Of a DNA stretch of 64,000 nucleotides, positions 36,456 through 44,056 are shown piece by piece. Origin of the DNA: Flavipsychrobacter sp. Lineage in GTDB: Bacteria > Bacteroidota > Bacteroidia > Chitinophagales > Chitinophagaceae. The first letter of the stretch is position 1, and each line of letters opens with the position of its first letter. The notes under the pieces are model-generated. The model did no database searches. It was given only the letters and a program-made list of their open reading frames with translations, and had not been told where the DNA came from. The translations under genes and the position numbers were made by a program. Location: contig JAEUVF010000013.1 of the NCBI GenBank assembly GCA_016787265.1, positions 62,001 through 126,000 of the forward strand, written 5' to 3'.

Positions 36456-36503
36456 GAGGGTTTTTAAAGTAGCCGCAGGCAATGCATTAATTTAAAAACC
36501 CTC
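36456..36503. repeat. 13-bp perfect inverted repeat, hairpin
   Basis: GAGGGTTTTTAAA at 36456-36468 and TTTAAAAACCCTC at 36491-36503 with a 22-nt loop. It lies between convergent genes (DUF6249-like, ending 36316, and the protease, ending 36755), so a bidirectional terminator role is possible, but no T-run follows on either strand. Confidence 0.6.
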
Positions 36504-36754
36504 TTCTGACGTCTTACATCTGAGGTCTCACGTCTTCCCGCATTTCGGGTATTCTTTCTCCAGCCATTGGGCTGTTCTTTTCCAGCCATTCCGGCATCCT
36601 CAATAACTCCTGCTTCGCTGTTTGGAGGCTCCTGCTTTTCCTTAGAAACGCCCGGATTTCGGTCAAGTGCTAATTGATTGTTTTAGGTGTCAGCTCTTCC
36701 CTTCCTCCGTCTTCCCTTCTTCCTTTCCTCCCTTTTCCATGCCTCCTTAGTCTC

Positions 36755-38368
36755 CTAGTTTCCTTTGTCCCCCTTTCCCTGCAATTCCTCCATCGCCTTC
36801 TTTACCACTTCATCACCTGTATTCAGGACCTGGAAATATCCTTCGCTTCTCCAGCGATACCGGGCAATAAGGGCTTTCATACGCTCAGCCAGAAAGGATC
36901 GGTCGGCGGAAGTGAAATCACCCACTTTAACACTGTCCTGTTCAGCCAACTTTTTGAGGCTTTGCCAGTCATTTTCAGAAAAACGGGTTGCCTCATTATA
37001 AGTAACCGGATTCTTAAATCCGTCTACGGTAGCACGGTTGCGGACATAATAGAGGTAGGTGAAATTGCCAATGGTGTTGTTCCGGTATAAAGCAGTTACT
37101 GAACTGGATAAAAGGGTGGTATCGGCACCAACAAAAATATCCGGTACTATTCCTCCTCCAGCATATACTGTTCTGCCTTTACTGGTTTTATAGGCTTTAC
37201 CGTTGGCTGCATGAATGCTGTCGGCATTGTTCATTTCGCCATTTTCAAATCGTTTGTGCAGGTCGTCCTGGTACTCTTCAATTCCTTTATCATAGGGTTT
37301 CTGAATGCTACGGCCACTTGGCGTATAATATCGTGCAACTGTCAGGCGCAAGGCTGACCCATCGCTCAGCTGGTATTGTTCCTGCACCAGGCCCTTGCCA
37401 AAACTACGTCTGCCGATGATCGTGGCCCGATCCCAGTCTTGTAAAGCACCAGCAAGTACTTCACTTGCGGAAGCAGATTGTTCGTCCATCAGGAGTACGA
37501 GTTTTCCTTGTTCAAAAAGGCCGTTCCGGCGAGCTCTGTATTCCTGGCGTTTCATGTTATTACCCTCAGTGTATACAATCAGTTTGTCGCCATCCAGAAA
37601 TTCATCCGCCATATCAATCGCTTCTCCCAATATGCCGCCTCCATTGCCCCGAAGGTCGAGTACCAGCGACTTCATTCCCTGTTCCTGCAATTTTTCCAAA
37701 CCAGCCATGAATTCTTCATATGTCGTTTCGGAAAACTTGCTGATTCTCATATATCCTGTTCCGGGTTCCAGTAAATATGCTGCATCGAGGGACGGTAGGG
37801 GGATTGTTCCGCGGGTAATGGTCAGCGTGATTGGTTTGCCATTTCTTAACAGGGTAGTGGTAACTTCAGATCCGGCCGGACCCCGTAATAATTCCTTGAT
37901 GCGATCCGTACTGATACCCCCGGTTACACTGGTATCACCTACTGTCAGAAACTTATCGCCAACCTGCAATCCTGCTTTTTCACTTGGTCCGCCAGGTACC
38001 ACATTTACGACATTGACAGTGTCGCGGAATAGCTGGAATTCAATGCCGATGCCCTGGAAATTTCCCTGCAGATCTTCGGTTAAAGCTCCCAGGTGCTGAG
38101 CCGGTATAAAATTGCTATGCGGATCCAGTTTGGTCAGCATGTCCTGTATGGCAGCATTCCCGAGTGTATCCACTTCTACTTTATCAACATATTTCAACAT
38201 CACCAGGTCCAGTACTTCCTGTAGGGGTGATCTTTTGGTATCAAACCTGAAAACATTGCTGGCAACCTGCGTATTATCGCGTAGTTTATAACCCACCACC
38301 ATCCCTGCGATCATCACAACCGCGAACAGCAGGGGAAGCCAAACCTGAACTTTTTTTCCTTGCTTCAT
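36755..38368 (-). CDS. C-terminal processing peptidase, S41 family
   Basis: 537 residues. An N-terminal TM anchor (VWLPLLFAVVMIAGMVVGY) is followed by a helical segment, a PDZ domain (GIGIEFQLFRDTVNVVNVVPGGPSEKAGLQVGDKF region, about residues 100-185) and the S41 protease core with LDLRGNGGG, the catalytic Ser in DEQSASASEVLAGAL and the general-base Lys in GRRSFGKGLVQ. It cleaves periplasmic proteins from their C-terminus. It is divergent from the amino-sugar kinase gene with a 109-bp gap. Confidence 0.95.
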   Translation of the reverse strand: MKQGKKVQVWLPLLFAVVMIAGMVVGYKLRDNTQVASNVFRFDTKRSPLQEVLDLVMLKYVDKVEVDTLGNAAIQDMLTKLDPHSNFIPAQHLGALTEDLQGNFQGIGIEFQLFRDTVNVVNVVPGGPSEKAGLQVGDKFLTVGDTSVTGGISTDRIKELLRGPAGSEVTTTLLRNGKPITLTITRGTIPLPSLDAAYLLEPGTGYMRISKFSETTYEEFMAGLEKLQEQGMKSLVLDLRGNGGGILGEAIDMADEFLDGDKLIVYTEGNNMKRQEYRARRNGLFEQGKLVLLMDEQSASASEVLAGALQDWDRATIIGRRSFGKGLVQEQYQLSDGSALRLTVARYYTPSGRSIQKPYDKGIEEYQDDLHKRFENGEMNNADSIHAANGKAYKTSKGRTVYAGGGIVPDIFVGADTTLLSSSVTALYRNNTIGNFTYLYYVRNRATVDGFKNPVTYNEATRFSENDWQSLKKLAEQDSVKVGDFTSADRSFLAERMKALIARYRWRSEGYFQVLNTGDEVVKKAMEELQGKGDKGN

Positions 38369-38477
38369 ATTACGATCTAAAGCTGCAAATTACTGAATTG
38401 AAGGGAGCAAGTCCCCATATTATTGCAGACAGTATGCTAACATAGTTTTATTTTCGTTCCAGTATTAAAGTGAATTC

Positions 38478-39317
38478 ATGGCCATATTACTTGCAGACAG
38501 TGGTGCTACCAAATGTGAATGGTGTGTAGTGGATAAAGGAAAGGTTAAAAAAACGGTTTTCACCCTGGGCATCAGTCCCTATTTTTTAAATACTGACCAA
38601 ATCGAAGAGCTGGTTCGGCGGGATTTATACCCTGAAATCAGTCGTTATAAACTGGAAGCGATCTACTATTATGGTACCGGTTGCAAAAACCCGACTAACC
38701 GGAAATCCGTGCAGAAAGCGATCAAACGGGTATTTCCGGATCAGCCGGTAGATGTTCATCACGACCTGATGGGGGCCGCCAGGGCTGTTTGTCAGCGTGA
38801 AAAAGGGATCGCCTGTATCCTCGGTACCGGCAGTAATTCCTGTTATTATGATGGAAAAAAAATTGTCAAAAACAGTCCTGGGCTGGGTTATGTTTTAGGC
38901 GACGAAGGGAGTGGTGCTTATCTTGGAAAAAAAGTAATCCAGTATTATCTGTATAAAACCTTTGACGAAGAACTGACTTACCGGTTTGAAGACAAGTTTA
39001 AAATGAAGGATGTGGATATCCTGGACAAGGTCTATAAACATCCTTTGCCCAACCGGTTTCTCGCCAGTTTCACCCTTTTCCTGGCTGAAAACAGGGGTCA
39101 TTATATGATCGAAAACATCATTGAAGACGGCCTGAATGATTTCTTCTTTCAGCATGTGATTAAATACAAGGAAAGTTGGAACTATCCGATTCATTTTGTA
39201 GGTGGAGTTGCATTTGGTTTCCGTGATGTGGTTTCCGACCTTTGTTCATCTTATGAACTGGAGTTGGGAAAGATCCTTCAGCATCCGATTGAAGGGTTGA
39301 TTCAGTACCATAAATAA
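38478..39317 (+). CDS. BadF/BadG-type N-acetylglucosamine / N-acetylmuramic acid kinase
   Basis: 279 residues of the actin-like ATPase fold: phosphate-1 motif LLADSGATKCEW, phosphate-2 CILGTGSNSCYYDG, GLGYVLGDEGSGAYLGK and a C-terminal adenosine motif FVGGVAFGF. Members phosphorylate GlcNAc or MurNAc in the cytoplasm. The murQ gene follows by 21 bp; a kinase producing MurNAc-6-phosphate next to the etherase consuming it, as in MurK/MurQ recycling, is the natural reading. Substrate preference (GlcNAc versus MurNAc) cannot be decided. Confidence 0.88.
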   Translation: MAILLADSGATKCEWCVVDKGKVKKTVFTLGISPYFLNTDQIEELVRRDLYPEISRYKLEAIYYYGTGCKNPTNRKSVQKAIKRVFPDQPVDVHHDLMGAARAVCQREKGIACILGTGSNSCYYDGKKIVKNSPGLGYVLGDEGSGAYLGKKVIQYYLYKTFDEELTYRFEDKFKMKDVDILDKVYKHPLPNRFLASFTLFLAENRGHYMIENIIEDGLNDFFFQHVIKYKESWNYPIHFVGGVAFGFRDVVSDLCSSYELELGKILQHPIEGLIQYHK

Positions 39318-39338
39318 TTTCAAGATCAACGCAAGCAT

Positions 39339-40169
39339 ATGGCCGAATTTGTTAAAGTAACCGAGCAGGAAAGCAGGTATCGTCACCTGGAAAAAATGGA
39401 GGTGTCAGAGATTTTGCAAAATATAAACCGGGAAGACCAGGAAGTACCATTGGCAGTGGCCAAAGCAATACCGCAAATTGAAAAACTGGTTTCCGCTATT
39501 ACGGATAATATGCTTGCCGGCGGACGTTTGTTTTATCTCGGAGCCGGTACCAGCGGCCGGTTGGGAATTCTGGATGCCAGTGAAATTCCGCCCACCTATG
39601 GCATGCCATACGGACTCGTCATCGGATTAATCGCGGGAGGAGAAGAAGCTATCCAGAAAGCAGTGGAAAATGCCGAAGACAGTATGCAGCAGGGCTGGGA
39701 GGACCTTAAAAAACATTTTATTAATGAAAAAGATGTGGTGGTAGGCATTGCTGCCAGCGGCACCACCCCCTATGTGATCGGCGCTTTGAAAAAATGCCGC
39801 GAGAATGGTATACTCACTGGTTCCATTTCATGCAATCCGAACTCTCCCGTAAGCCAGGAAGCTGATTTTCCGATTGAAGTTGTGGTGGGTCCTGAATTCG
39901 TAACCGGATCTACCCGGATGAAAAGCGGAACTGCACAAAAACTGGTGCTCAATATGATTTCCACAACAGTCATGGTACAAATCGGAAGAGTGGAAGACAA
40001 TAAAATGGTGAACATGCAACTCAGCAATGAAAAGCTGGTTGACCGGGGAACAAATATGGTTTTGCAGCAACTTAGGCTGGACGACTATGAAGCGGCAAAA
40101 GGACTGTTGTTAAAATACGGTAGTGTTAAAAAAGCGGTGGATGCCTGGAAGGCAGCTCATCCGGCCTAA
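39339..40169 (+). CDS. murQ: N-acetylmuramic acid 6-phosphate etherase
   Basis: 276 residues with an SIS domain: GAGTSGRLGILDASEIPPTY, AGGEEAIQKAVENAEDS with the catalytic Glu, GIAASGTTPYVIGAL, and TGSTRMKSGTAQKLVLNMIST, the MurQ signature. It splits MurNAc-6-P into GlcNAc-6-P and D-lactate in wall recycling. It forms an operon with the upstream kinase gene. Confidence 0.96.
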   Translation: MAEFVKVTEQESRYRHLEKMEVSEILQNINREDQEVPLAVAKAIPQIEKLVSAITDNMLAGGRLFYLGAGTSGRLGILDASEIPPTYGMPYGLVIGLIAGGEEAIQKAVENAEDSMQQGWEDLKKHFINEKDVVVGIAASGTTPYVIGALKKCRENGILTGSISCNPNSPVSQEADFPIEVVVGPEFVTGSTRMKSGTAQKLVLNMISTTVMVQIGRVEDNKMVNMQLSNEKLVDRGTNMVLQQLRLDDYEAAKGLLLKYGSVKKAVDAWKAAHPA

Positions 40170-40201
40170 GCAGATTTAGGAGAACTTAGTAACTTGCCGG
40201 G

Positions 40202-40765
40202 GTGCACGAAATTGAACCTTTTTACAACTGGCGCCATATTTATGTGAGTGAAGAAGATGAGCGATCTCCTTTCTATGGACGCGTATATTCCGAGTTTGAA
40301 TATTCCCAAACTATTTACAATTTCTATATTCATCCGCAATGGGATGAGTTTGGATCCAGAACATTGTATCTGAAAGTAATAATGGCAGATTACGAAGAAC
40401 AATACGCCATTATTGAGCTCCTGGGTGAATGGAATGACGCCATTGAAAACGATATCATGCAACTCAAGCGGGAGGTGATTGATAAGTTCCAGGAATCAGG
40501 GATTCATAAATTCATCTTCATAGCTGAAAATGTGTTAAACTACCATTCCGGAGACCGTGATTACTATGAAGAATGGTTGGAAGAAATGATGGATGAAAAC
40601 GGTTGGGCTGTTATGTTGAACATGCCGGAACAAACCCAGTACGATTTCCGAAAAGCCAAATTGCAACGGATTATTGAGTTGGTGGAACTGGATAACTGGC
40701 GTACGTTCAAACCTTTTCACCTGTTTCGAAAAATGGATGAACAACAGATGAAACGCCTGCAATAA
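40202..40765 (+). CDS. Conserved protein of unknown function
   Basis: 187 residues, soluble, acidic and aromatic-rich (EPFYNWRHIYVSEEDE, YIHPQWDEFGSRTLYLKVIMADYEEQYAIIELLG, DYYEEWLEEMMDENGW). The start is a GTG at 40202 (MHEIEPF); no upstream ATG fits. From memory, similar proteins occur throughout the Bacteroidota near basic metabolism genes, but I know of no function. It lies 32 bp after murQ and before the aromatic operon leader. Confidence 0.8.
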   Translation: MHEIEPFYNWRHIYVSEEDERSPFYGRVYSEFEYSQTIYNFYIHPQWDEFGSRTLYLKVIMADYEEQYAIIELLGEWNDAIENDIMQLKREVIDKFQESGIHKFIFIAENVLNYHSGDRDYYEEWLEEMMDENGWAVMLNMPEQTQYDFRKAKLQRIIELVELDNWRTFKPFHLFRKMDEQQMKRLQ

Positions 40766-40834
40766 GGCTGTTTAACTAACATTTGTAAGGAAAAAACTTT
40801 TTTGTTGTATTCAATCATTGTATATTTTTACTTC

Positions 40835-40930
40835 ATGATCACAGCAAATGCATTTGGCCGATTTTATTTTTACTTCTACTTTTTTACAGGCAGAAGGCCG
40901 GCGATGCTTTGTGTTAGATCAACGAATTAA
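40835..40930 (+). CDS. Phe/Tyr-rich leader peptide of the aromatic amino acid operon
   Basis: A 31-codon frame starting at ATG 40835 and ending at TAA 40928-40930. Codons 7-17 encode FGRFYFYFYFF, with seven consecutive-to-near Phe/Tyr codons (40862-40885 encode F-Y-F-Y-F-Y-F-F). Eight aromatic codons in a row just before a terminator that precedes pheA and tyrA is the hallmark of an attenuation leader peptide. The 3' codons 21-26 overlap the sequence that can form the antiterminator. Too short to be a normal gene; its function is to report charging of tRNA-Phe and tRNA-Tyr. Confidence 0.85.
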   Translation: MITANAFGRFYFYFYFFTGRRPAMLCVRSTN

Positions 40931-40950
40931 GATCACTAAAATTAAACATA

Positions 40951-40986
40951 AAGAGTCCCGGCGAAAGCCCGGGACTCTTGTTTTTT
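40951..40986 (+). terminator. Attenuator terminator abutting the pheA start codon
   Basis: AAGAGTCCCGG (40951-40961) pairs perfectly with CCGGGACTCTT (40969-40979) around a short CGAAAGC loop, followed by G and TTTTTT (40981-40986). The ATG of pheA is the next base (40987). A strong intrinsic terminator in front of a start codon, with no room for another promoter, implies conditional read-through. Confidence 0.9.
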
Positions 40987-41814
40987 ATGGCAACAAGAGT
41001 ATCCATTCAAGGTTATGAAGGAAGCTTCCACCAGGTGGCAGCTCAGCAATTTTTCGGCAAGGATGTTGAAGTCATTCCCTGCGATACCTTTCGCGAGGTA
41101 GTTAAAATAGCATCCAGCAAAAAAGAAAGCGAAGGTGGTGTGATGGCGATAGAGAATTCCATCGCAGGCAGTATTCTTCCCAATTATAATCTCCTTCAGA
41201 AAAGCAATCTGCAGGTGGTAGGCGAAGTGTATCTCCAGATTAAACAGAACCTCCTGGTAAATCCAGGTGTAAAACTGGAAGATATCCGGGAAGTGCATTC
41301 ACATCCGATGGCCATTCTGCAATGCATCGATTACCTGGAGAAGTTCAATTGGAAACTGGTGGAAACAGAGGATACTGCGCTCAGTGCCAAACATATTCAC
41401 CAGAAACATAACAAACATGCGGCTGCCATCGCAAGCAAACTGGCAGCTGATCTGTTTGAACTCGAAGTGCTGGCTCCGAATATCCATACGATGAAAAACA
41501 ATTACACGCGTTTTCTCATTCTGCAACGCAGGGATATGGCCCAGGAAATTCCGGATGCCAATAAAGCTTCTGTTAATTTTCATACCGATCACTCCAGGGG
41601 AAGCCTTGCGAAAGTATTGACCAGGATCGCGGAAGGGGGAATTAATCTCAGCAAATTGCAGAGTTTTCCTATTCCTGGTAGCGATTGGCAATACAGTTTT
41701 CATGCAGATATGGAATTCGACAGCATGGAACAGTTTCAGGGAGTAATGAATGAAATCGAACCGCTGACTGTGAGTCTTCAGGTTTACGGAATTTATAAAA
41801 ATGGTAAGCAATGA
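40987..41814 (+). CDS. pheA: Prephenate dehydratase
   Basis: 275 residues: a monofunctional dehydratase domain (VSIQGYEGSFHQVAAQQFF; AIENSIAGSILPNYNLL; the catalytic TRF in NNYTRFLIL) and a C-terminal ACT domain (about residues 195-270: HSRGSLAKVLTRIAEGGINLSKLQSFPI) for feedback control by phenylalanine. It converts prephenate to phenylpyruvate. The start is ATG 40987, directly after the T-run of the attenuator; the in-frame TTG at 40978 is inside the hairpin. The stop overlaps the next start. Confidence 0.95.
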   Translation: MATRVSIQGYEGSFHQVAAQQFFGKDVEVIPCDTFREVVKIASSKKESEGGVMAIENSIAGSILPNYNLLQKSNLQVVGEVYLQIKQNLLVNPGVKLEDIREVHSHPMAILQCIDYLEKFNWKLVETEDTALSAKHIHQKHNKHAAAIASKLAADLFELEVLAPNIHTMKNNYTRFLILQRRDMAQEIPDANKASVNFHTDHSRGSLAKVLTRIAEGGINLSKLQSFPIPGSDWQYSFHADMEFDSMEQFQGVMNEIEPLTVSLQVYGIYKNGKQ

Positions 41815-43001
41815 TGAAGCTAAAAACAGCAGACCGACTGAATGGCATTGGTGAATATTATTTTTCTCAAAAGCTTCGCGAGATTGATGCACTCAACAAA
41901 GAAGGTAAGTCGATTATAAATTTGGGAATTGGAAGTCCGGATTTGCCTCCACATCCCGACGTGATTAAAACCCTGCAGGAAGAAGCCGCCAAACCCAATG
42001 TACATGCTTATCAGAGTTACAAAGGGTCTCCGGTTCTGCGCAAGGCAATGGCCGACTGGTATGCGACCTGGTATAATGTTGAACTGAACCCGGATACTGA
42101 AATTCTGCCGCTGATCGGGAGTAAGGAAGGAATCATGCATATCTGCATGACCTATCTAAATACTGGTGATCAGGCATTGATTCCCAACCCGGGATATCCA
42201 ACGTATAGCAGTGCGGTGAAGTTGGCAGGTGGGGAACCGGTGTCCTATGAACTGGTAGAAGCCTTAAACTGGGAGCCGGACCTGGATGCGCTGGACAAAA
42301 TGGATCTGAGTAAGGTAAAACTGATGTGGGTGAATTATCCGCACATGCCAACGGGACAAATACCATCCGAAGCATTTTATGAAAGATTAATCGCCTTCGC
42401 GAAAAAAAATCAGATCCTGATCTGCCATGATAATCCATATAGTTTTATCCTGAACGAACGTCCTGCTAGTTTGCTTGCTGTACCAGGTGCGATGGAAGTG
42501 GTGGTGGAGTTGAATTCACTTAGTAAAAGCCAGAATATGGCGGGTTGGAGAATCGGTATGCTTGCAGGCGCAAAAGATCGTATTGAGGAAGTAATCCGAT
42601 TCAAAAGCAATATGGACAGCGGTATGTTTTTGCCTGCCCAGCTCGCAGCAGCAAAAGCCCTTCAGTTAGGAGGCGACTGGTATGCATCAGTAAATGAAGT
42701 GTATCGCCGACGCAGGAAACTGGTATTTGAATTACTGGATGAATTGAATGCAACATATAATCCGGAACAGGTTGGCATGTTTGTATGGGCAAAAATTCCT
42801 GAACTGTACAAGGACGGTTTTGAGATGAGTGATGCTATTCTTTATGGCGCGAATGTATTCATTACACCTGGTGGTATCTTCGGTTCTGCAGGTAATGGGT
42901 TTATTCGGGTGAGCCTTTGCAGTCCGGAAGAAAAATTGAAGGAAGCGATAGAGAGAATACGGAAGAGGAATTTTTCTGGTCGGGTAAGGGAGCAGGTATG
43001 A
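41811..43001 (+). CDS. Class I/II PLP-dependent aminotransferase
   Basis: 396 residues, fold-type I: NLGIGSPDLPPHPDVI at the N-terminus, SKEGIMH and NPGYPTYSSAV in the cofactor site, and the PLP-lysine in SLSKSQNMAGWRIGM; the substrate-binding Arg is in GFIRVSLCS. Between pheA and tyrA it most likely transaminates phenylpyruvate, 4-hydroxyphenylpyruvate or prephenate. It starts at one of two adjacent ATGs (41811/41814), overlapping the pheA stop. The resemblance to LL-diaminopimelate-type aminotransferases leaves the exact substrate open. Confidence 0.88.
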   Translation: MMKLKTADRLNGIGEYYFSQKLREIDALNKEGKSIINLGIGSPDLPPHPDVIKTLQEEAAKPNVHAYQSYKGSPVLRKAMADWYATWYNVELNPDTEILPLIGSKEGIMHICMTYLNTGDQALIPNPGYPTYSSAVKLAGGEPVSYELVEALNWEPDLDALDKMDLSKVKLMWVNYPHMPTGQIPSEAFYERLIAFAKKNQILICHDNPYSFILNERPASLLAVPGAMEVVVELNSLSKSQNMAGWRIGMLAGAKDRIEEVIRFKSNMDSGMFLPAQLAAAKALQLGGDWYASVNEVYRRRRKLVFELLDELNATYNPEQVGMFVWAKIPELYKDGFEMSDAILYGANVFITPGGIFGSAGNGFIRVSLCSPEEKLKEAIERIRKRNFSGRVREQV

Positions 43002-43049
43002 CCGAAGGTCAATTTTTCCGACGGTAAAATGCCGGAGATATGGGAGAAA

Positions 43050-43094
43050 GGAGACAAAGGAGACAAAGGGGACAAAGGGGACAGGGGAGACAAA
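43050..43094 (+). repeat. Tandem repeat GGRGACAAA, five copies
   Basis: Five 9-bp units: GGAGACAAA, GGAGACAAA, GGGGACAAA, GGGGACAGG, GGAGACAAA, followed by an A-rich stretch, ending about 26 bp before the tyrA start at 43121. The reading frame stays open upstream to 43040, but that part would encode only low-complexity RQRGQ sequence. Confidence 0.85.
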
Positions 43095-43120
43095 AAAATC
43101 AAAAAAAAGCTGAAAATAGC

Positions 43121-43969
43121 ATGGAACGCAAACGAATTGCGATAGTAGGGATCGGACTGATTGGCGGATCGCTGGCATTGCAGTTAAACGAAAAAGGGAT
43201 GGCTGCCGGCATCATTGGCGTGGAAGCCAATCCGGATCATGCCGCAAAAGCCCTGGAACTGGGTTTGGTGGATGAAGTGCTGCCGCTGGAGCAGGCGATC
43301 GAAGAATCGGATGTAGTTATCCTCTGTATTCCTGTTGATAAAATGACGGGATTACTGCCCAGGGTTTTGGACCAGGTGAGCCATCAGATTGTGCTGGATG
43401 CAGGATCCACCAAGGGACAATTAATTGATGCGGTGAAAGAGCATCCCAACCGGGGCCGTTATGTGGCTACCCATCCCATGTGGGGGACCGAGTACAGCGG
43501 CCCTGCTGCCGCTGTAAAACATGCATTTGAAAATAAGGCTGTGGTATTGTGCAACACAGCAGAAAGCGATGCAGATGCTATTGCCTGGGTAAAAAATTCC
43601 TTCCGGAAAATCGGCATGCACCTGCTGGAAATGAATGCACACGATCACGATTTACACGCTGCCTATGTGAGTCATATTTCCCATATCACCTCCTTCGCAC
43701 TTGCCAATACGGTATTGGAAAAGGAAAGGGAAGACCAGGCGATTTTCGAACTGGCGAGTGGTGGTTTTGAAAGTACGGTTCGACTGGCAAAATCGAATCC
43801 AGCCATGTGGGTACCCATCTTTATGCAAAACAGGGAGAATGTACTGGATGTTCTCAATGAACATATCTCCCAGTTACGCAAATTCAAAGCCTGCCTGGAA
43901 AAAGAGAACTATGAATATTTGCAGGAACTGATTCAGAATGCGAACAGGATAAGCAGGATAATAAAGTGA
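43121..43969 (+). CDS. tyrA: Prephenate dehydrogenase
   Basis: 282 residues. An NAD-binding Rossmann fold begins at once (RIAIVGIGLIGGSLALQL), followed by LCIPVDKM, the substrate-site stretch VATHPMWGTEYSGP and the helical dimerisation domain with SHISHITSFALA. It oxidatively decarboxylates prephenate to 4-hydroxyphenylpyruvate. I start it at ATG 43121 (MERKRIAIVG), just after the GGRGACAAA repeat. The stop codon lies in the first unit of the next simple repeat. Confidence 0.93.
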   Translation: MERKRIAIVGIGLIGGSLALQLNEKGMAAGIIGVEANPDHAAKALELGLVDEVLPLEQAIEESDVVILCIPVDKMTGLLPRVLDQVSHQIVLDAGSTKGQLIDAVKEHPNRGRYVATHPMWGTEYSGPAAAVKHAFENKAVVLCNTAESDADAIAWVKNSFRKIGMHLLEMNAHDHDLHAAYVSHISHITSFALANTVLEKEREDQAIFELASGGFESTVRLAKSNPAMWVPIFMQNRENVLDVLNEHISQLRKFKACLEKENYEYLQELIQNANRISRIIK

Positions 43970-44007
43970 AAGGTGAAAAGTGAAAGGTGAAAAGTGAAAA
44001 GTGAAAA
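43966..44007 (+). repeat. Tandem repeat GTGAAAR, six copies
   Basis: Six perfect 7-bp units (GTGAAAG, GTGAAAA, GTGAAAG, then three GTGAAAA) that begin inside the tyrA stop codon region and end about 50 bp before the next start at 44057. The unit length is not a multiple of three; copy-number change would alter only spacing because it is intergenic. Confidence 0.88.
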
Positions 44008-44056
44008 TGGAGGAAAGGAGGAATTAAACAGTAAACTTTTTAAATACAGTAATTTT

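Larger units (their letters stand above)
36317..36754. other. Gene-free, repeat-rich gap between convergent genes
   Basis: No plausible gene is seen. It contains a purine tract (36322-36358) and a pyrimidine tract (36694-36738) sharing an exact 14-bp inverted repeat (GGAAGAAGGGAAGA at 36331, its complement at 36710), a 20-bp-period tandem repeat at 36381-36440, and a 13-bp perfect inverted repeat at 36456/36491. It resembles the simple-sequence intergenic filler common in this bacterial group. Confidence 0.7.
40835..40986 (+). promoter_or_regulatory. Transcription attenuator controlling pheA-tyrA-aro operon
   Basis: Three RNA segments are seen. Segment 1 in the early leader (GCAT 40850-40853, GGCC 40856-40859) can pair with segment 2. 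Segment 2 (40897-40910, GCCGGCGATGCTTT) can pair with 40950-40962 (AAAGAGTCCCGGC): 11 Watson-Crick pairs and one G-U with one mismatch and one bulge. That second partner is the left arm of the terminator at 40951-40986. A ribosome stalled on the Phe/Tyr codons would free segment 2, form the antiterminator and let transcription into pheA; fast translation would cover segment 2 and allow termination. A weak promoter (TTTG 40801, TATATTTT 40821, short spacer) precedes it. Confidence 0.8.

Noticed and set aside
37395..38099. 234-codon open frame on the plus strand across the C-terminal processing protease gene
   Set aside because: Antisense shadow of the PDZ/S41 coding region; composition rich in Ser/Pro/Arg without motifs.
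40978..40986. TTG start for pheA three codons upstream
   Set aside because: It lies in the terminator stem and T-run; the ATG at 40987 begins the conserved sequence.
41299..41892. 197-codon open frame on the minus strand over pheA
   Set aside because: Antisense to conserved dehydratase and ACT domain codons.
43040..43120. N-terminal extension of TyrA by 27 residues
   Set aside because: The extension is translated from the GGRGACAAA repeat and gives low-complexity RQRGQ sequence; the Rossmann fold starts right after ATG 43121.
43994..44056. N-terminal extension of the DAHP synthase gene
   Set aside because: It would encode part of the heptamer repeat and an unrelated stretch; ATG 44057 fits the family.
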